Of a stretch of DNA of 64,000 nt, positions 23,955-35,600 are shown in pieces. Source of the DNA: Luscinia megarhynchos. Taxonomy: Eukaryota; Chordata; Aves; Passeriformes; Turdidae. The notes below the pieces were generated by a model. The model had not been told where the DNA came from, did not search any database, and saw only the letters and a program-made list of their open reading frames with translations. Position numbers and translations under genes: made by a program. Within the stretch, counting starts at the first letter, position 1. The number at the start of each line of letters is the position of its first letter. Location: assembly GCA_034336665.1 (NCBI GenBank), contig CM067576.1, forward strand, positions 15,491,385 through 15,555,384, in the 5' to 3' direction.

Positions 23955-24785
23955 ATGTGGACTGGTCACTAGTGGGGTTCCCCAGGGCTCAGTATTGTGC
24001 TCAGTCTTGTTTAATATCTTTATTAATCATCAGGACAAGGGGCTGGAAAGCACCCTCAGTAAGTTTGCCCATGACACCAAGCTGGGTGGCAGTGTTGATC
24101 TGCTGGAGGATGAGAAGGCTCTGCAAAGGGATCGGGACAGTGTGGATCAATGGGGTGAGGCAATGATGTGAGGGTCAGCAAGGGGAAATGACAGGTCTAC
24201 ACTTGAGCTACAGACTGGGGGGAGAGTGGCTGGAAAGCATCCCAGTGTAAGGAACCTGGAGGTGCTGGCTGAACATGAGCCCAGGTGGGCAGGAAGGCCA
24301 GTGGTCTCCTGGTCTGTGTCAGCACTAGTGTGGCCAGCAGGGCCAGGGCAGGGCAGGTACTCAGCACTGGTGAGGCCACACCTCGAGTGCTGTGTCCAGT
24401 TCTGCGCCCCTCAGTTCAGGAAGGATTGAGAATTGAGGTGCTGGAGGTTTTTATCTTGGGGAGACCTTAGCACTCTACAAGGAGGTTGTAGGAAGGGGAG
24501 GTTTAGCCTTTTCTCACAAGCAGCCAGTGACAGAACAAGAGGAAATGGCCTTAAGCTGGACCAGGGGAGGTTCAGGTTGGGCGTCAGAAGGAATTTCTTT
24601 ACAGTAAAGATTTCAAACTCTGGAATGGTCTGCCCAGGGAGGTAGTGGGGTCTCCATCCCCAAAGTGTTCAAGGAATGAGTGGACATAGCACTTAGTGCT
24701 ATGGTTTATTAGACAAGGTGATGTTTAGTCAAAGGCTGGACTTGATGATCTTGGTCTTTTCCAACTTTAAGGATTCTATGATCAG
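23955..24785 (+). mobile_element. CR1 LINE, 5'-truncated and decayed
   Basis: Matches the avian CR1 consensus from the end of the reverse transcriptase to the 3' end. It encodes GVPQGSVL, then FININ-like sequence and [16 protein letters not shown], where functional copies have the catalytic Asp pair, and later ALVRPHLECCVQF. It ends near GGATTCTATGATC, the usual CR1 3' repeat. Stops and frame breaks separate the blocks, so it is inactive. Confidence 0.93.
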
Positions 24786-27079
24786 TCTGTGTCAAAGTCT
24801 CCATTCTGAAGGCAATGTGAGGTGTCCTCCTCTCTGATGCTGACTTCCCTTCTGCCTCTTACTTAGCTTTACTGAAGGTAGAAGAGCCTTTTCCCACAGA
24901 CTGCATTTGGTATTCTTTCCCCTTCTCTATCTTTGTGCAAATGTCTGTAAAACTATTTCATCTTTTGCTAACGAGCTGGCACTGAACCAGTCCCTCAAAA
25001 TAATTTTGCTGCTGTAATGCTCTTTCACATAATAATAGTGTGTAATCTTCTGTGTTTCTATGTGAATTGCACACCTCCTATTACTGCCTTTTCACATGGC
25101 CTGAACAGCAACCTTGCCCTTGCTGAGGCAGCTACTTGAGCAGTGTTCTGCAATGCTGTTTAGCTCATGGCATTGCCTGCCCTATGTAGAGAGCTAAAAA
25201 TGACCCTGCATCCAAACACTAATTGCTTTCACTGTTCAGATCCTTACTAGAATCCCTTGCAGGCATAAGAAAATCTCAGCAGTTTGTCATTTTTGCATTG
25301 CAAACTTTGAGCTATACCCTAGGATTATAGTTCATATCTACAAATGAAAGTGAGGAGGAGGGAAAATGATTCAGAAGAACAGGCTCTTATAAAAAACATT
25401 TGTTTATGTTACAAATGTTAAGGGAGAAGTTGCTTGAGGGGAAGAAGAGGGTGTCTAAAGCTCACTGCACTCTGTCCCTGTCTGCACAGCATCATACCCC
25501 TGCACCCCTGTATCCTGTGAGACCCACAAGGGAGCTGTCTTATCCCCAGCCCAGCAGCCTCCCTGCTGAGGGATCTCCCTGCACCAGGCTCGCAGAACAC
25601 CTCTCTGCTCTGCACCACGCAGCCAAGGCTCTCTGAGCGCCTGCCCTGGGTCAAGGTCCAAAAAGAGGGGAGTTACTGAGCAGATCCCAGCATTCCCCAT
25701 TGCTGCAGAGCAGAAGGACACAGAGCCAGGAGTCCTAGAAAAGGAGACAGGATGTTTACATATGCACCTCATGCCATGCAGTCTGAACTGGTTGCTCTGG
25801 TTTAACTGCCCTGACACAATGACCTCTTTGCCCAGGTAATGCCTCCAGCCTGTTTCACACAAACTCTCTTTATGAGCAACCCATGGCATGTGGTTGTGCT
25901 CCTTTTCACAATCTTTCAGTGGATGTTAGTAACCTGACACATTAACCTCCTATACTACCTACAGTAAGGAAGAAAACAACACTTTTGGCTAATCACCCAT
26001 ACCATTTCCAGACCACTGTTTGTGAACCTTTCCTTTTAGCTGTTGATGCCTTTTGGTTGCCCACCATTCAGGGGTGAATTGCCAAATATCAGAAGACCAG
26101 GTCCCAATGAGCTCCTCTTAGTCTGCTCAGTGCTGGTAACACTGATCAGATTATGGAGCAGAAATTAAACCCTTTGAACTAATTTCATTAATATAGACAA
26201 TAAAATCCTGGAACATTATGGATATTATATTCATCAGTCATCCAAAATTTCCAGCCTTATAAAAGTATGAGAAGTTTTGCCTCTTTCTATATCACCAAAA
26301 ACCTACAAAGCAAGTATTTCTTGTTGGGCTATTTACAGAATACCGTGGGCTGCTTCGTAGGAGATCTCAAGCCAACTGTCTTGGTATTTTTCATTTACTG
26401 GCTGAGACAAAAACAATATACAGAAGCCCATGATTAGATTAATTTACTACTACTTTTTTAAAACACAAATATTGCCATTTGTTATTTCTGCATGATAGGC
26501 TGTAGAGAGCTGGCCTCTATTTATAACCTTTGTAGAAAGGTGAAGCTTAGCTGCTAATGACTGCAAATGGAACTTCTATCTCAATGAAAACTTATTTTCC
26601 TCCAAAATGAAATCAAGGTTCCCAGAATAAATAGAATGACAAAGCCCATGATTTCCCACTTTTCTTGTTGATATTTTCATGTGAAACAAAGACCATACAT
26701 TGTGAGGGAAATTAGCTCTTTCTTTGTTCCATGGAGAAATGCAGTAACCTTCCACAGATAAGCAATTGAGCGAAAGTCTGTGAAGGGGTGGTGGGAGAAG
26801 GGGAGGGGAGATTATTTACAGATAAAAGGCATTTTCTCATAAATGAGAAGGATTCAGCTCTAACTCAAGGACTTCAGTAACCATTTCAGAAGATGTTTCT
26901 TAACAGCAGCCATTCAGTTTTCTGTATATCTCAGTCTGTATTTATTAAACACTGCTTGTTCACACAGATGAGGCAAGGATTCATCCCAAGCATCTTCTGT
27001 TTTTCAGACGGTGCCTACAAACTTGATGGGATTTTAGCAGGATAATGCAGACCTGGTGTGGGGTTCAGTGGTGGTGGTA
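24786..27079. other. Intergenic, nothing recognised
   Basis: A/T-rich sequence between two CR1 copies. Open frames are short and unsupported by splice sites or motifs. Confidence 0.55.
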
Positions 27080-27305
27080 ATAAAATCATCAACTCATAGA
27101 TTAATTCAGGTTGGAAGGGACCTTAAAGCTCCCACCCTCCCTAATATGGGTAGGGACACATTTCACTACCCACGGTTGTTCCAAAGCCCATCCAGCCAGG
27201 CCTTGAATCCAGGGATGGGGCATCCACAGCTTCTCTGGACAGCTGTGCCAGGGCCTCACCACCCTCACAGGAAGGAGTTTTCTTCTAATAGCTAATCTAA
27301 ATCTA
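27080..27305 (-). mobile_element. CR1 LINE 3' fragment, inverted
   Basis: Begins with AATCATCAACTCATAGATTA, then CAGGTTGGAAGGGACCTTAA, and continues through CCAGCCAGGCCTTGAAT, GGGCATCCACAGCTTCTCTG and AGGAAGGAGTTTTCTTCTAA. This is the antisense of the CR1 3' tail. It is about 225 bp with no coding remnant. Confidence 0.93.
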
Positions 27306-29106
27306 CTCTCTGCTGCACTTTAGCATTAGAGGGCAGGGAAATTTGGGGTCTGTTTCTGGATGGAAACGGACTTACAGCTCCTATTGACGTCCAGTTTAGA
27401 AAGATAGCACTTCTGTAGAAATGCCTTATGAGCTCCATATATTGCCAGTATAACCAATGAAAGTTTAATAAAGTGCTTGGTGGTGTTGATGCTAAAAGAG
27501 TAGCTATAAACCATTTGATTTCTAGTAATCCCCAGGACACACAGTGAGAAATGTATAGTTACCCAAAAGCTGCTTCCTCTGGCCTGTGTTGAAAACCCTG
27601 AAGGAGATCTGTTTGTCTGCACTACCTGGATTTAAAAATCAAGGATTTTATTCAGCCCTGAAAGTTGAAGCTCCTGTATTCATGTGGGATGATCTCTTGC
27701 TCTGTGTCTGCACGAAGTCAAAGGGGCTGTGTGATAGCATTTCTTTCTCACCACTTTCATTGCCTATACCTGTGTTCACAATGTGAAGAACCTCCTGCTG
27801 ATCTCCCCAGCCATCAGAGCTGTGCTGCTGCAATGCCACCATTCATGCAGACAGGGCATTTCCCCTGCTCTCCCCAGGACAGAGAGATTCCAGGGACACA
27901 TTTGTGCCTCTCCAGTCCTTTGTGCTCTCTGCCCCAGGCCTTCACCTGTAAAAAAACCCACAGCTTAAATCCACTGTGGTTTCAGCAGGTGCAGGTACAA
28001 GTATTCCATGAAATTTAAAGTCCTTGCAGGAGCATCCAGCACTATAATATAAATTTAATTACGGAGCTATTAGAAATAATTTACATAACAATTAGTAGTT
28101 AAAGGAGTCACCAAATCCAAGTCACTTCTCTTGAAGCCTTTTTTATGCAACTGAACCTTTTGAAATCAGCAGGGTTTCTCTTGATTTAGCACTAGAAATA
28201 GTGTGCTTTGTGAAATAACAAAGTGATTAAAAATAACTGTGAGCTTTTATACAGTGCTTTGCTGTCACAGAGATCTGCCCCACACAGGTGGCAGTGCTGC
28301 TGGACAAAAGGACAGAGGACTCCAGCTCCAGGAGGTCTGAGCAGCACTGCCTCAGCCAGGAGGCAGCACTGTTGGCTCTTCATCTGTTGCAATGTCTCAC
28401 AATTTCCTTTGTGCTGTGAATCTCTGCATCAACCTGCAGCTCACAGAAACCAGAAACTGTTTGGGAATGAAAGGAATGAGAAGGAGGTGTCTTTACAAAC
28501 AGCAAACCTTGGGCCTGATGGTAGATAAGGCCACATATCGAGAAGTGAAAGAAGAAATGGGGAGAACCATAAATTTCATAGGAATTCCACTAATTGACAC
28601 AGTCTGTTACTCAAGACTGTGCTGCATCTCTGGATTCAGAGAAAAAGAACAGAGACACAAGGTAAAAGAAAAACGGAGGGGTATACATTAGAAGGGGTTA
28701 TTATGTGTTTTGAGAAGTCTATACCTCTCAAGGAACTCAGCCAGTGTGGAAAGAGAGAGGGAAATGCAGCTGGGAAATGAGGATAAAAAGGAGGCTGCAT
28801 CCTCTAAAAGGTTTGAAAGACCCCAGGGGAAGTGCCCCATGGCCTCTCCCTTTATTCTAATAAAGTTACAGGACTCCTCTGTCTCCTTTTTGGACATAAA
28901 CTTCTGTGGATTAATTTTCCCACAGGAATCAGCTTTTGTGAGCCTTGTCTTGTTACATTGTGCACTTTGTTGGAACAGAATAGAGCTCTTAATGAATCAA
29001 AGTCAATTGCTTCTCCAAAAGTACCTGGCATTAGGGCATGCAGGCACGTGATGAGTGAGAGTTCTTCATTGTCTTAAATAAAGACTCACAGAGCTGATTG
29101 TAAAGA
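27306..29106. other. Intergenic, nothing recognised
   Basis: Scattered frames of up to about 110 codons on both strands, with no motif, no splice support and no conserved feature that I can identify. Confidence 0.5.
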
Positions 29107-29745
29107 GTAGGTACTGGGATGGGGTAAGGGACAAACAGCTAGGAGTATTAACAAAGACATAAAACATTAACAACAAATAGTCAACACAAACATCAACAAT
29201 TATGGTCAACTGGGTGGACGCACATCAACACAAACATCAACAATTCTGATATAACAATAACTTAATAACCATGCCCAACGTCAACTTGTTTATAACAATG
29301 AGGTGAAGGATTCCTGTAAGGGCTGTCCATGAGCTGGCAGCCCTGTCCCTGGGAGGGCTTCTCCTAGCAGCCAGTCAGGCCAGAGAAACCCTAACCCTAA
29401 CCCAACCCCTCCACACTTGCTGGTGGGGCAAATGCCCGGATGCCCTGATGTGAAGAATGCACGGAAAGTCCAGCTGTGGGAGGAACCTTAGCACATAAAA
29501 GCAGCTAACACAACAGGAGCCAATTTTGCTTTGGGTTTCTTGAAGGGTTCAGTGTGGTGAATAAATTCCCAGATGCAAGTTTTTCCCCACAAGGTGTCTA
29601 CGCAGTTGTTGTTGATGTTTTGTGTTGATGTGTGTCTACCCAGTTGACTATAATTGTTGTTTGTTGACTTTTTGTTAATGTTTTCTTTGTAAGTTGTTAA
29701 TGCTCTTGGCTGTTTGTCCCTTACCCCATCCCAGTACCCACTCTT
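29107..29745. repeat. Imperfect inverted repeat with arms of about 137 bp and a 363-bp loop
   Basis: Arm 1 (29107-29243) read in reverse complement matches arm 2 (29607-29745) over nearly its whole length. Both contain TTGTTGATG-rich sequence, then CCCAGTTGAC, TAATTGTTG, GCTGTTTGTCCCTTACCCC and ATCCCAGTACC. Small indels and substitutions are present. The arms could fold into a long stem. It may come from two oppositely inserted copies of one element or a foldback element. Confidence 0.85.
29386..29403 (-). repeat. Short telomere-like repeat
   Basis: AAACCCTAACCCTAACCC, nearly three CCCTAA units in an otherwise ordinary sequence, in the loop between the inverted-repeat arms. It could be a minor interstitial telomeric trace or chance. 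Confidence 0.6.
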
Positions 29746-30170
29746 GTATCCACGCCCACCTCCACTGTCCCCTCCAAAATGGTGTGTGACAGCAAGTGCT
29801 CACAGGATACCATTTAGTGGTAAAAGCCCCTAAAAACAATGAGCCAGTATAACATCTAAGACTAAAAAATGGTTGAGAAAACAGTGGAGAAGGTGAAATC
29901 AACCAGAGCTTTTTCACCTTGTTGCCATGTCTTAATAGCACTCAGCCGGCATGACACCCTTAGACTAAGAACCAGCAAATGTTTTCCTAGAGACTTTTAC
30001 AAGGGATGGAATCTTCAGTTCTGCCGTTTGGCAAAGCTGGTTTCTTCTTCCTTTGCATCGTCTCAGTGGGAGCAGCGGTGGTCTGCGTGACTCCTCGGGT
30101 TCCCCACCCAAAGCTGACCTTTAATAAAGGCCTTGAAAAAGGAGCTTGGTCTCCCAGCCCATTCATTACA
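29487..30170 (+). mobile_element. LTR-like block ending in an AATAAA-containing segment
   Basis: A 23-bp identical motif containing ACATAAAAGCAGC occurs at 29487 and again at 30171; after both copies the similarity continues through CAACAGG and TTGCTTTGGGTTTC-like sequence. A TATA-like element is thus followed by AATAAA at 29560, and a second AATAAA at 30123 is followed by GGTCTCCCAGCCC and an end at ATTACA. This arrangement resembles retroviral LTR ends. No target duplication or coding remnant was found, so the assignment is tentative. Confidence 0.4.
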
Positions 30171-30356
30171 CTTAGCACATAAAAGCAGCTAACTGCTGCA
30201 CAACAGGTTTTGTTTATGCTTTGGGTTTCATGGAGGGCTCAGGGGCTCACTTGGAAGGGTAATTTTGGCCCTGCTTTCTTGCCGGTACCCATCTCACCAC
30301 CGGGCCGACCTCGTGCTCCACTGCCTACCGACGGAGCGGGCGCCGTGCAGCCAGCC
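30171..30356 (+). mobile_element. Second copy of the LTR-like promoter segment
   Basis: Repeats the TATA-like segment seen at 29487 for about 60 bp, then changes into GC-rich sequence leading into the minisatellite. It may be the left end of a GC-rich LTR spanning to about 31640. Confidence 0.35.
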
Positions 30357-31062
30357 GGTCCCGCCGAGCATCCCCGGTCCCGCCGCGCATCCCCGGGCAG
30401 GGCCGGCCCCGCCGCGCATCCCCGGCCCCGCCGCGCATCCCCCGGCACGGCCGGCCCCGCCGCGCATCCCCGGGCTCGGCCGGTCCCGCCGCGCATCCCC
30501 GGTCCCACCGCGCATCCCCGGGCACGGCCGGCCCCGCCGCGCATCCCCGGCCCCGCCGCGCATCCCCCGGCACGGCCGGCCCCGCCGCGCATCCCCGGGC
30601 ACGGCCGGTCCCGCCGCGCATCCCCGGTCCCGCCGCGCATCCCCGGTCCCACCGCGCATCCCCGCCGCGCATCCCCGGCCCCGCCGCGCATCCCCGGGCA
30701 CGGCCGGTCCCGCCGCGCATCCCCGGTCCCGCCGCGCATCCCCGGGCACGGCCGGCCCCGCCGCGCATCCCCGGTTCCGCCGCGCATCCCCGGTTCCGCC
30801 GCGCATCCCCGGTCCCACCGCGCATCCCCGGGCACGGCCGGTCCCGCCGCGCATCCCCGGTCCCGCCGCGCATCCCCGGGCACGGCCGGTCCCGCCGCGC
30901 ATCCCCGCGCATCCCCGGTCCCGCCGCGCATCCCCGGGCACGGCCGGTCCCGCCGCCCATCCCCGGGCACGGCCGGCCCCGCCGCGCATCCCCGCGCATC
31001 CCCGGTCCCGCCGCGCATCCCCGGCCCCGCCGCCCATCCCCGGGCACGGCCGGCCCCGCCAG
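30357..31062. repeat. CpG-dense minisatellite, about 30 units
   Basis: An irregular array built on the 18-bp unit CCGCCGCGCATCCCCGGT, alternating with a longer form (about 29 bp) that adds GGCACGGCCGG. I counted about 31 CATCCCC cores. The unit lacks stop codons in several frames, and 18 is a multiple of three, which produces long Pro/Arg/Ala/His and Gly/Asp/Ala/Arg open frames on both strands at once. These frames are not evidence for a gene. The minus strand carries repeated GGGG runs. Confidence 0.95.
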
Positions 31063-31640
31063 CCTGCGCCCAGCCGAGCCCGCAGCCGCAGCCGCGGTCC
31101 GCAGCAGAGCCCGCTTGTACCGAACCGCAGCCGCCGCTGTTTCCTGCGCTGCCCGCCTGCACCAACCCGCCGCAGCCCCAGCTTGTGGCGACCAGCCCAT
31201 CGCCACCCAGCCGCAACCGCGTCCCGACCCTGGGAATACGCAACTGCTCCAGGACGCGCCCGTAGCCACGGCAGTCTGTTCCTCGGCCGCAGAAGGAACG
31301 TGCAGCCTGCTGCTGTTTGGAAATCGCGCCCAGGGGCGCCATGGGAGCTGCACATCCACCGCGGTGAGCAGCACGCACGTTCCACCTGCGGAGCTGATGC
31401 TCACAGACCACCGGGGTTCTTGTGGTGACGCTGTCCCTATCTTCTGTTTTCCTTCTCTCTTTTTCCCACTCTCACCTTTCCCCGTCCCCCTTTAGTAAAA
31501 ACACTTACCATTTTTGTTATCAATAAAAGGTTCTCAGATATAATATTGCTGCGTTTGCTGTTTATTTTCGTCCCAAATCTATCAAAAAGAATCCTCCCCA
31601 AGTCCCCCTTTTATAGTGGAACGGGACAAGTGGTAGGAGG
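31063..31640 (+). other. GC-rich flank of the minisatellite with a polyadenylation-like signal
   Basis: GC-rich sequence falling to a C/T-rich tract (31440-31495), then AATAAA at 31522-31527 and T-rich sequence. The pattern of a GC-rich body, pyrimidine tract, AATAAA and T-rich end is compatible with the 3' part of an LTR or the end of a non-coding transcript. Neither can be shown from sequence alone. Confidence 0.35.
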
Positions 31641-32235
31641 AATTATTTTCTTGGGGAGTTGAAAATTATGCTCATTAGTCCCTTCGTCGCAAAGAGCGTT
31701 ATAGGCAGAAGTATTTGGTCTCTTAGACCAAACTCAGCTCTCTAAGAAGCGTGGATTGCTCCGAGAGGGTGAGGCAGGGACAGAAGGAAAAGCCTCAGAT
31801 AAAACCAGCGCAACAGATTAGCGGTGCAAGTCCGGTTTAGTGACCCAGCAGCACGGCCGAGAGTACGCGTGGCTCTGGGCAGCTGCACTGCACCAGAGGG
31901 CACCAGAAAGCAACAGAACCCGCTCTAACAGTTCGTGAAATACCAATGTCTGCCCTACAGAGGCTGGCGGTGGCCTTGGCTCTGTTCCTTGGGTGGGAAA
32001 AAGCGACGAAGAAAGACTCCACAGCCCTCTGCTGTACACCTTAAATAAGCATAAACACGGGTGGCGTTAATGGCCGTGAGCTCGCGTGTCCCGGCTCTCA
32101 CCCAGGCTGCAGATGCCGCTTGGGTGTCACAGAGGCAGCTCGGTGCAGAGGCAGCGCTGCCCTGTGGAGTGTGATGTCCTTCAGCACGCCGGGACGCTGC
32201 AGACCTTCCCGAGCTGGGGAGCTGAGCGTGTAACC
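31641..32235. other. Intergenic, nothing recognised
   Basis: About 600 bases of mixed composition immediately before the SEPTIN8 CpG-rich promoter. No repeat or exon was identified. Confidence 0.5.
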
Positions 32236-32635
32236 CCTACAGAGGATGCTGCCGGCCCTCCCGCAGGCACACCGCCCCGCTCCGGGCGCGCTCGCAGCCC
32301 CCTTCTCCTCCACGGCCACCGTGCCATGTGCTGGGCGCAGACCGGCTCTGACCCCGACACGGGCCGTCAGAGCCGCGGGGCAGCCCCCCTGCAGTCCCCG
32401 GCTCCGCTCCGCTCCGCGCCGGGGGCGGCGGGCGCTCCCGGGAGAAGGCCGGCCCTCGGCCGCCCCGCCCCGGCCGTGCCCGTCCCCTCGGCTCCCCGGT
32501 CCGGCGGGCGGGTGGCGCCTGCGACAGGCGGAGGGAGTTTCCAGGAAGTGGCCATATTGGATCCATTCAGCCGTGCGGGCTCGCGGCGGGCAGCGGCAGC
32601 AGCGCTCCCGCCGCCGGCGCCGCGCCAGCCCGGCC
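32236..32635 (+). promoter_or_regulatory. SEPTIN8: SEPTIN8 CpG-island promoter and 5' UTR
   Basis: GC- and CpG-rich sequence ending at the SEPTIN8 ATG. At 32540-32560 an ETS-type CAGGAAGTG directly abuts GCCATATTGG, which contains the YY1 core CCATNTT. This pair is about 75-95 bases upstream of the ATG and is common in TATA-less housekeeping promoters. Binding by these factors is inferred from the motifs. The exact start site is unknown. Confidence 0.65.
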
Positions 32636-32665
32636 ATGGCTGCCACCGACGTGGAGCGCTTCTCG
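32636..32665 (+). CDS. SEPTIN8: SEPTIN8 coding exon 1
   Basis: Ten codons, [10 protein letters not shown], then GTGAGC. The human protein begins almost identically. The exon ends in phase 0. Confidence 0.93.
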
Positions 32666-35600
32666 GTGAGCACCGCCGCGCTCGCCTAGCGCGCTTGGCG
32701 GTTCCTTTGTCCCTCGGATGGTGGGGCCGGAACTCCCGGCGGCTGGGGAGGGAGCGGGGCGATGCCGTGTCCGCGGTGTGCGGGGAAAGCCTTTGCGGAA
32801 AGGTGCTGCCCGCCCGTGGGCGGAGGGAACAGCGGATGGAGGTTCCGGGGCCTCGGGCTGCCTCTGGTGCTGGCACGGCACCGGCAGCTCCGCTCGGAAC
32901 TCCGGCCGGGATGGCCAGGATGCTGTGAAGGGTATCGGGATCCGTGTGTGCCGGCGTGCATCACCCCGCAGAACGGCCGCACGAAACGGGGTCAGACCTT
33001 CCTAAATACCGATTGTTTACATAGCGAACACTGCAGAAGTAACTTGGCGGTGTGTGTATTACACAGCGAGAGACGCGCTGATTCAGGCACGGGCAGAGCA
33101 AAGCCTTGAGGCTGGCTGCTCTGCGAGCCAGAGCGAGGAATGCTGCACAGCAAACATGGAGCGTGACCTGTGCACCGCCGCCTTCTGCAGCTCACGCGTT
33201 GTATAACTGCGATCGGAAGTCAGTCTGCCTCGAATCTGTCAGCCCTAAACTATTCTGTGTCTACAGCTTGAGTTTTTTGTTGTTGTTGTTGGAAGGCTGT
33301 TCTCATTAAATAGCTTGGTGTTGTGTCTTGTACGCTCTCAGGCCTAAAAACATTTTTACTGCATTAAATAGCATAGCTCTCCAAAGTGAAAATAGCCTGG
33401 TGTGATATTACTAAGTAAATGAGAACAGCAGTGGTGGCTGTCTGAATTATAGGCATGCCGTTGGAGCACAAACAAGTCCCTACTACTCTTTTCTCTGTAA
33501 GTTACTTTTTGCCAAGGATTTCAAACCGTGCTTAATTTCTTTGAACCCTGGCCCAAATGTTTCCAGCTCAGGAATGACTTTTCAAGACTGTAACTTACTT
33601 AAAACTTGCATAAAGGAAAATTGAACTGGGGGGTCTTATTTAAGAAAGCTAATGTTTATAGGCTCTGGGAGGAGTAGATTAAGGTAGGCAGCAGCAGAGA
33701 ATGAAAGCACTAAGACTCTCACTGCAATTGTTTCTGTATTTGTATCATATAAAAACACTTTTAATGTTAATTTGTGTGCCTGCTGTTGCCTGTGCAGGCT
33801 TTCCTAGGTGTTACAGGAACCTAAAATATTGCCTAGTTCTGGAGAAAATTAATTTGCTTTTTTGGTGCGGGTACATGAATGCTTGTTGTACTTACATCAA
33901 TACTCTGTCACTTTGATTTTAAAAAAAGAAAGGGGAAGAAAACCTCCTGAAGGAGCTTGTCTCTCATTTGGGCACCAAATAAGCCAAGCATGGCAAACAT
34001 GGCTTGCTTGAGTGCCCAACTCCATTAGGAATAAATCTGCTTGCTTTGTGCGGGGGTGGCTTTATGGGGATCTGCAGGCACGGTAGGTCTGGTGATCTCA
34101 GTTTGCCTTTTGCCTGGAACCGTGGATCTGGGAGAGCAACATCTCCTTTCCATTTCTGTGGGGCAGGTGTCTGTCCCAGCTGCTGTTTGCTTTACCCCCA
34201 GCTTGCATCTCTGTTGTTCCTCTAGCAGTATCATGGAAACTTCATGATTCAGGTGTTCTGAGTTTTTTTTCTGTGGGGCCTGGCAACAGGCTTCTTGTTG
34301 CCATTTTGTATTACCATACCTCAGCTTCCTGAGCATGAAGTCCATGTGGGAGTAGCTTGTTGCTGCCAAGCAAAGGTGATGATCAAGTCACTTATTTTTA
34401 CCAGCTGTTTGTACTTGCAGTAGGAAGTAATGCTGAAAAGGCCTCTGAAGTGATAAACAATGGGTCATGATTAGTGAAGCTATTTATGTGTCCAGCTGAC
34501 AGTGATATTCTGGAGTGTAGTATCCTTAGGTTTGGATAATGTATTTTGAAAACTCTGCAGATGCACACTTCTCTTGTACAGTCCTCCAGAATGCCTGTCT
34601 CCAGCACAGTGACGTTCCCTTCAAGTGCTGCTGTTGGAAATGACCAACAAAAACAAAATGAAAGGAGGCTCGTACATGGAAAGATGCCTCTGAGGCAGCA
34701 GGATCACACCAGTGGTGCTCAACACCACCTTTGTTTTTGTGGCTGTAGTGTTGTAAGAGAGATTTGCTTCGACCCCTGGAGACTGAAGTTTTCTGCTTAT
34801 CTGCTCAGGTTAACCACAGCTGTGTTCAGGGCTTGGGCTGCAGGCATCACTTCTGGAGACCCAGAAGCTGCTCATCACCAGGTGGAAGGAAAACTGATAA
34901 CTTTTGGTTCATTTATGAAATACTTTTATTTTGTCATTAGAGCTCAGAGCTTCTCCATTGCCTGAGCTGGCTGGTGCTGAGTTAGCAGGTGACTGTGCTG
35001 GAGCAGACACTGCCAGTACTGGCAAGGATGCTGGCATGTTGAGTGGGAAACAGCCCAACCAGCTTGAAGTGCAGCAGGGAAATGCAGAAGTTCTGAAGGA
35101 ACTTGGAAAAGCTGGAAGGGGAAAAAGTGACTGAGAAGTGACTGGAGATGCATAGGAGAATAAATGGGATGAGATGTGTGAATGAGACTGTAAGACTTCT
35201 GCTTTCCCAAACCTTTTGCTTTCTCTCTTTTTAAATTAAACCCACTGACCTCACAAGATGCTGTTGCATAACTAGCTACACTAACCCACAGCCTGACATG
35301 GAGGTGCAAAGGCAGTGGGCTCAAAACTGAGCAGTTCTGACAGAAGCAGGTGTCCTCAGTCTCAAGGTTGGGCTCAGATAAGAGTTTAACATGAAAAGCT
35401 AACTTCTGGCTGATTGCTCTGCATGGACACCACAGCTGTCTGCACAGCAATGTGTGAGCATTGATGCCCAGGGCAGAGAGCACTGGACACGGGTACATGG
35501 CAGCCTGTGAGCTGTGGTTGGGAATGGCTGTCCACGTGCAATCCTGAAATTTCCCTTCCTGTAAGTGATTGACAGCTAGGCTGGTACTGGCTTAACTGAT

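Noticed and set aside
30210..31428. Several overlapping frames of 350-390 codons on both strands, Pro/Arg/Ala- or Gly/Asp-rich
   Set aside because: They are the translation of a stop-free 18-bp minisatellite in many frames at once, with no start context, splice support or known domain.
32098..32982. Arg/Pro/Ala-rich frames on both strands around the SEPTIN8 promoter (up to 280 codons)
   Set aside because: CpG-island composition gives few stops; none has a motif or splice support, and SEPTIN8 exon 1 accounts for the locus.
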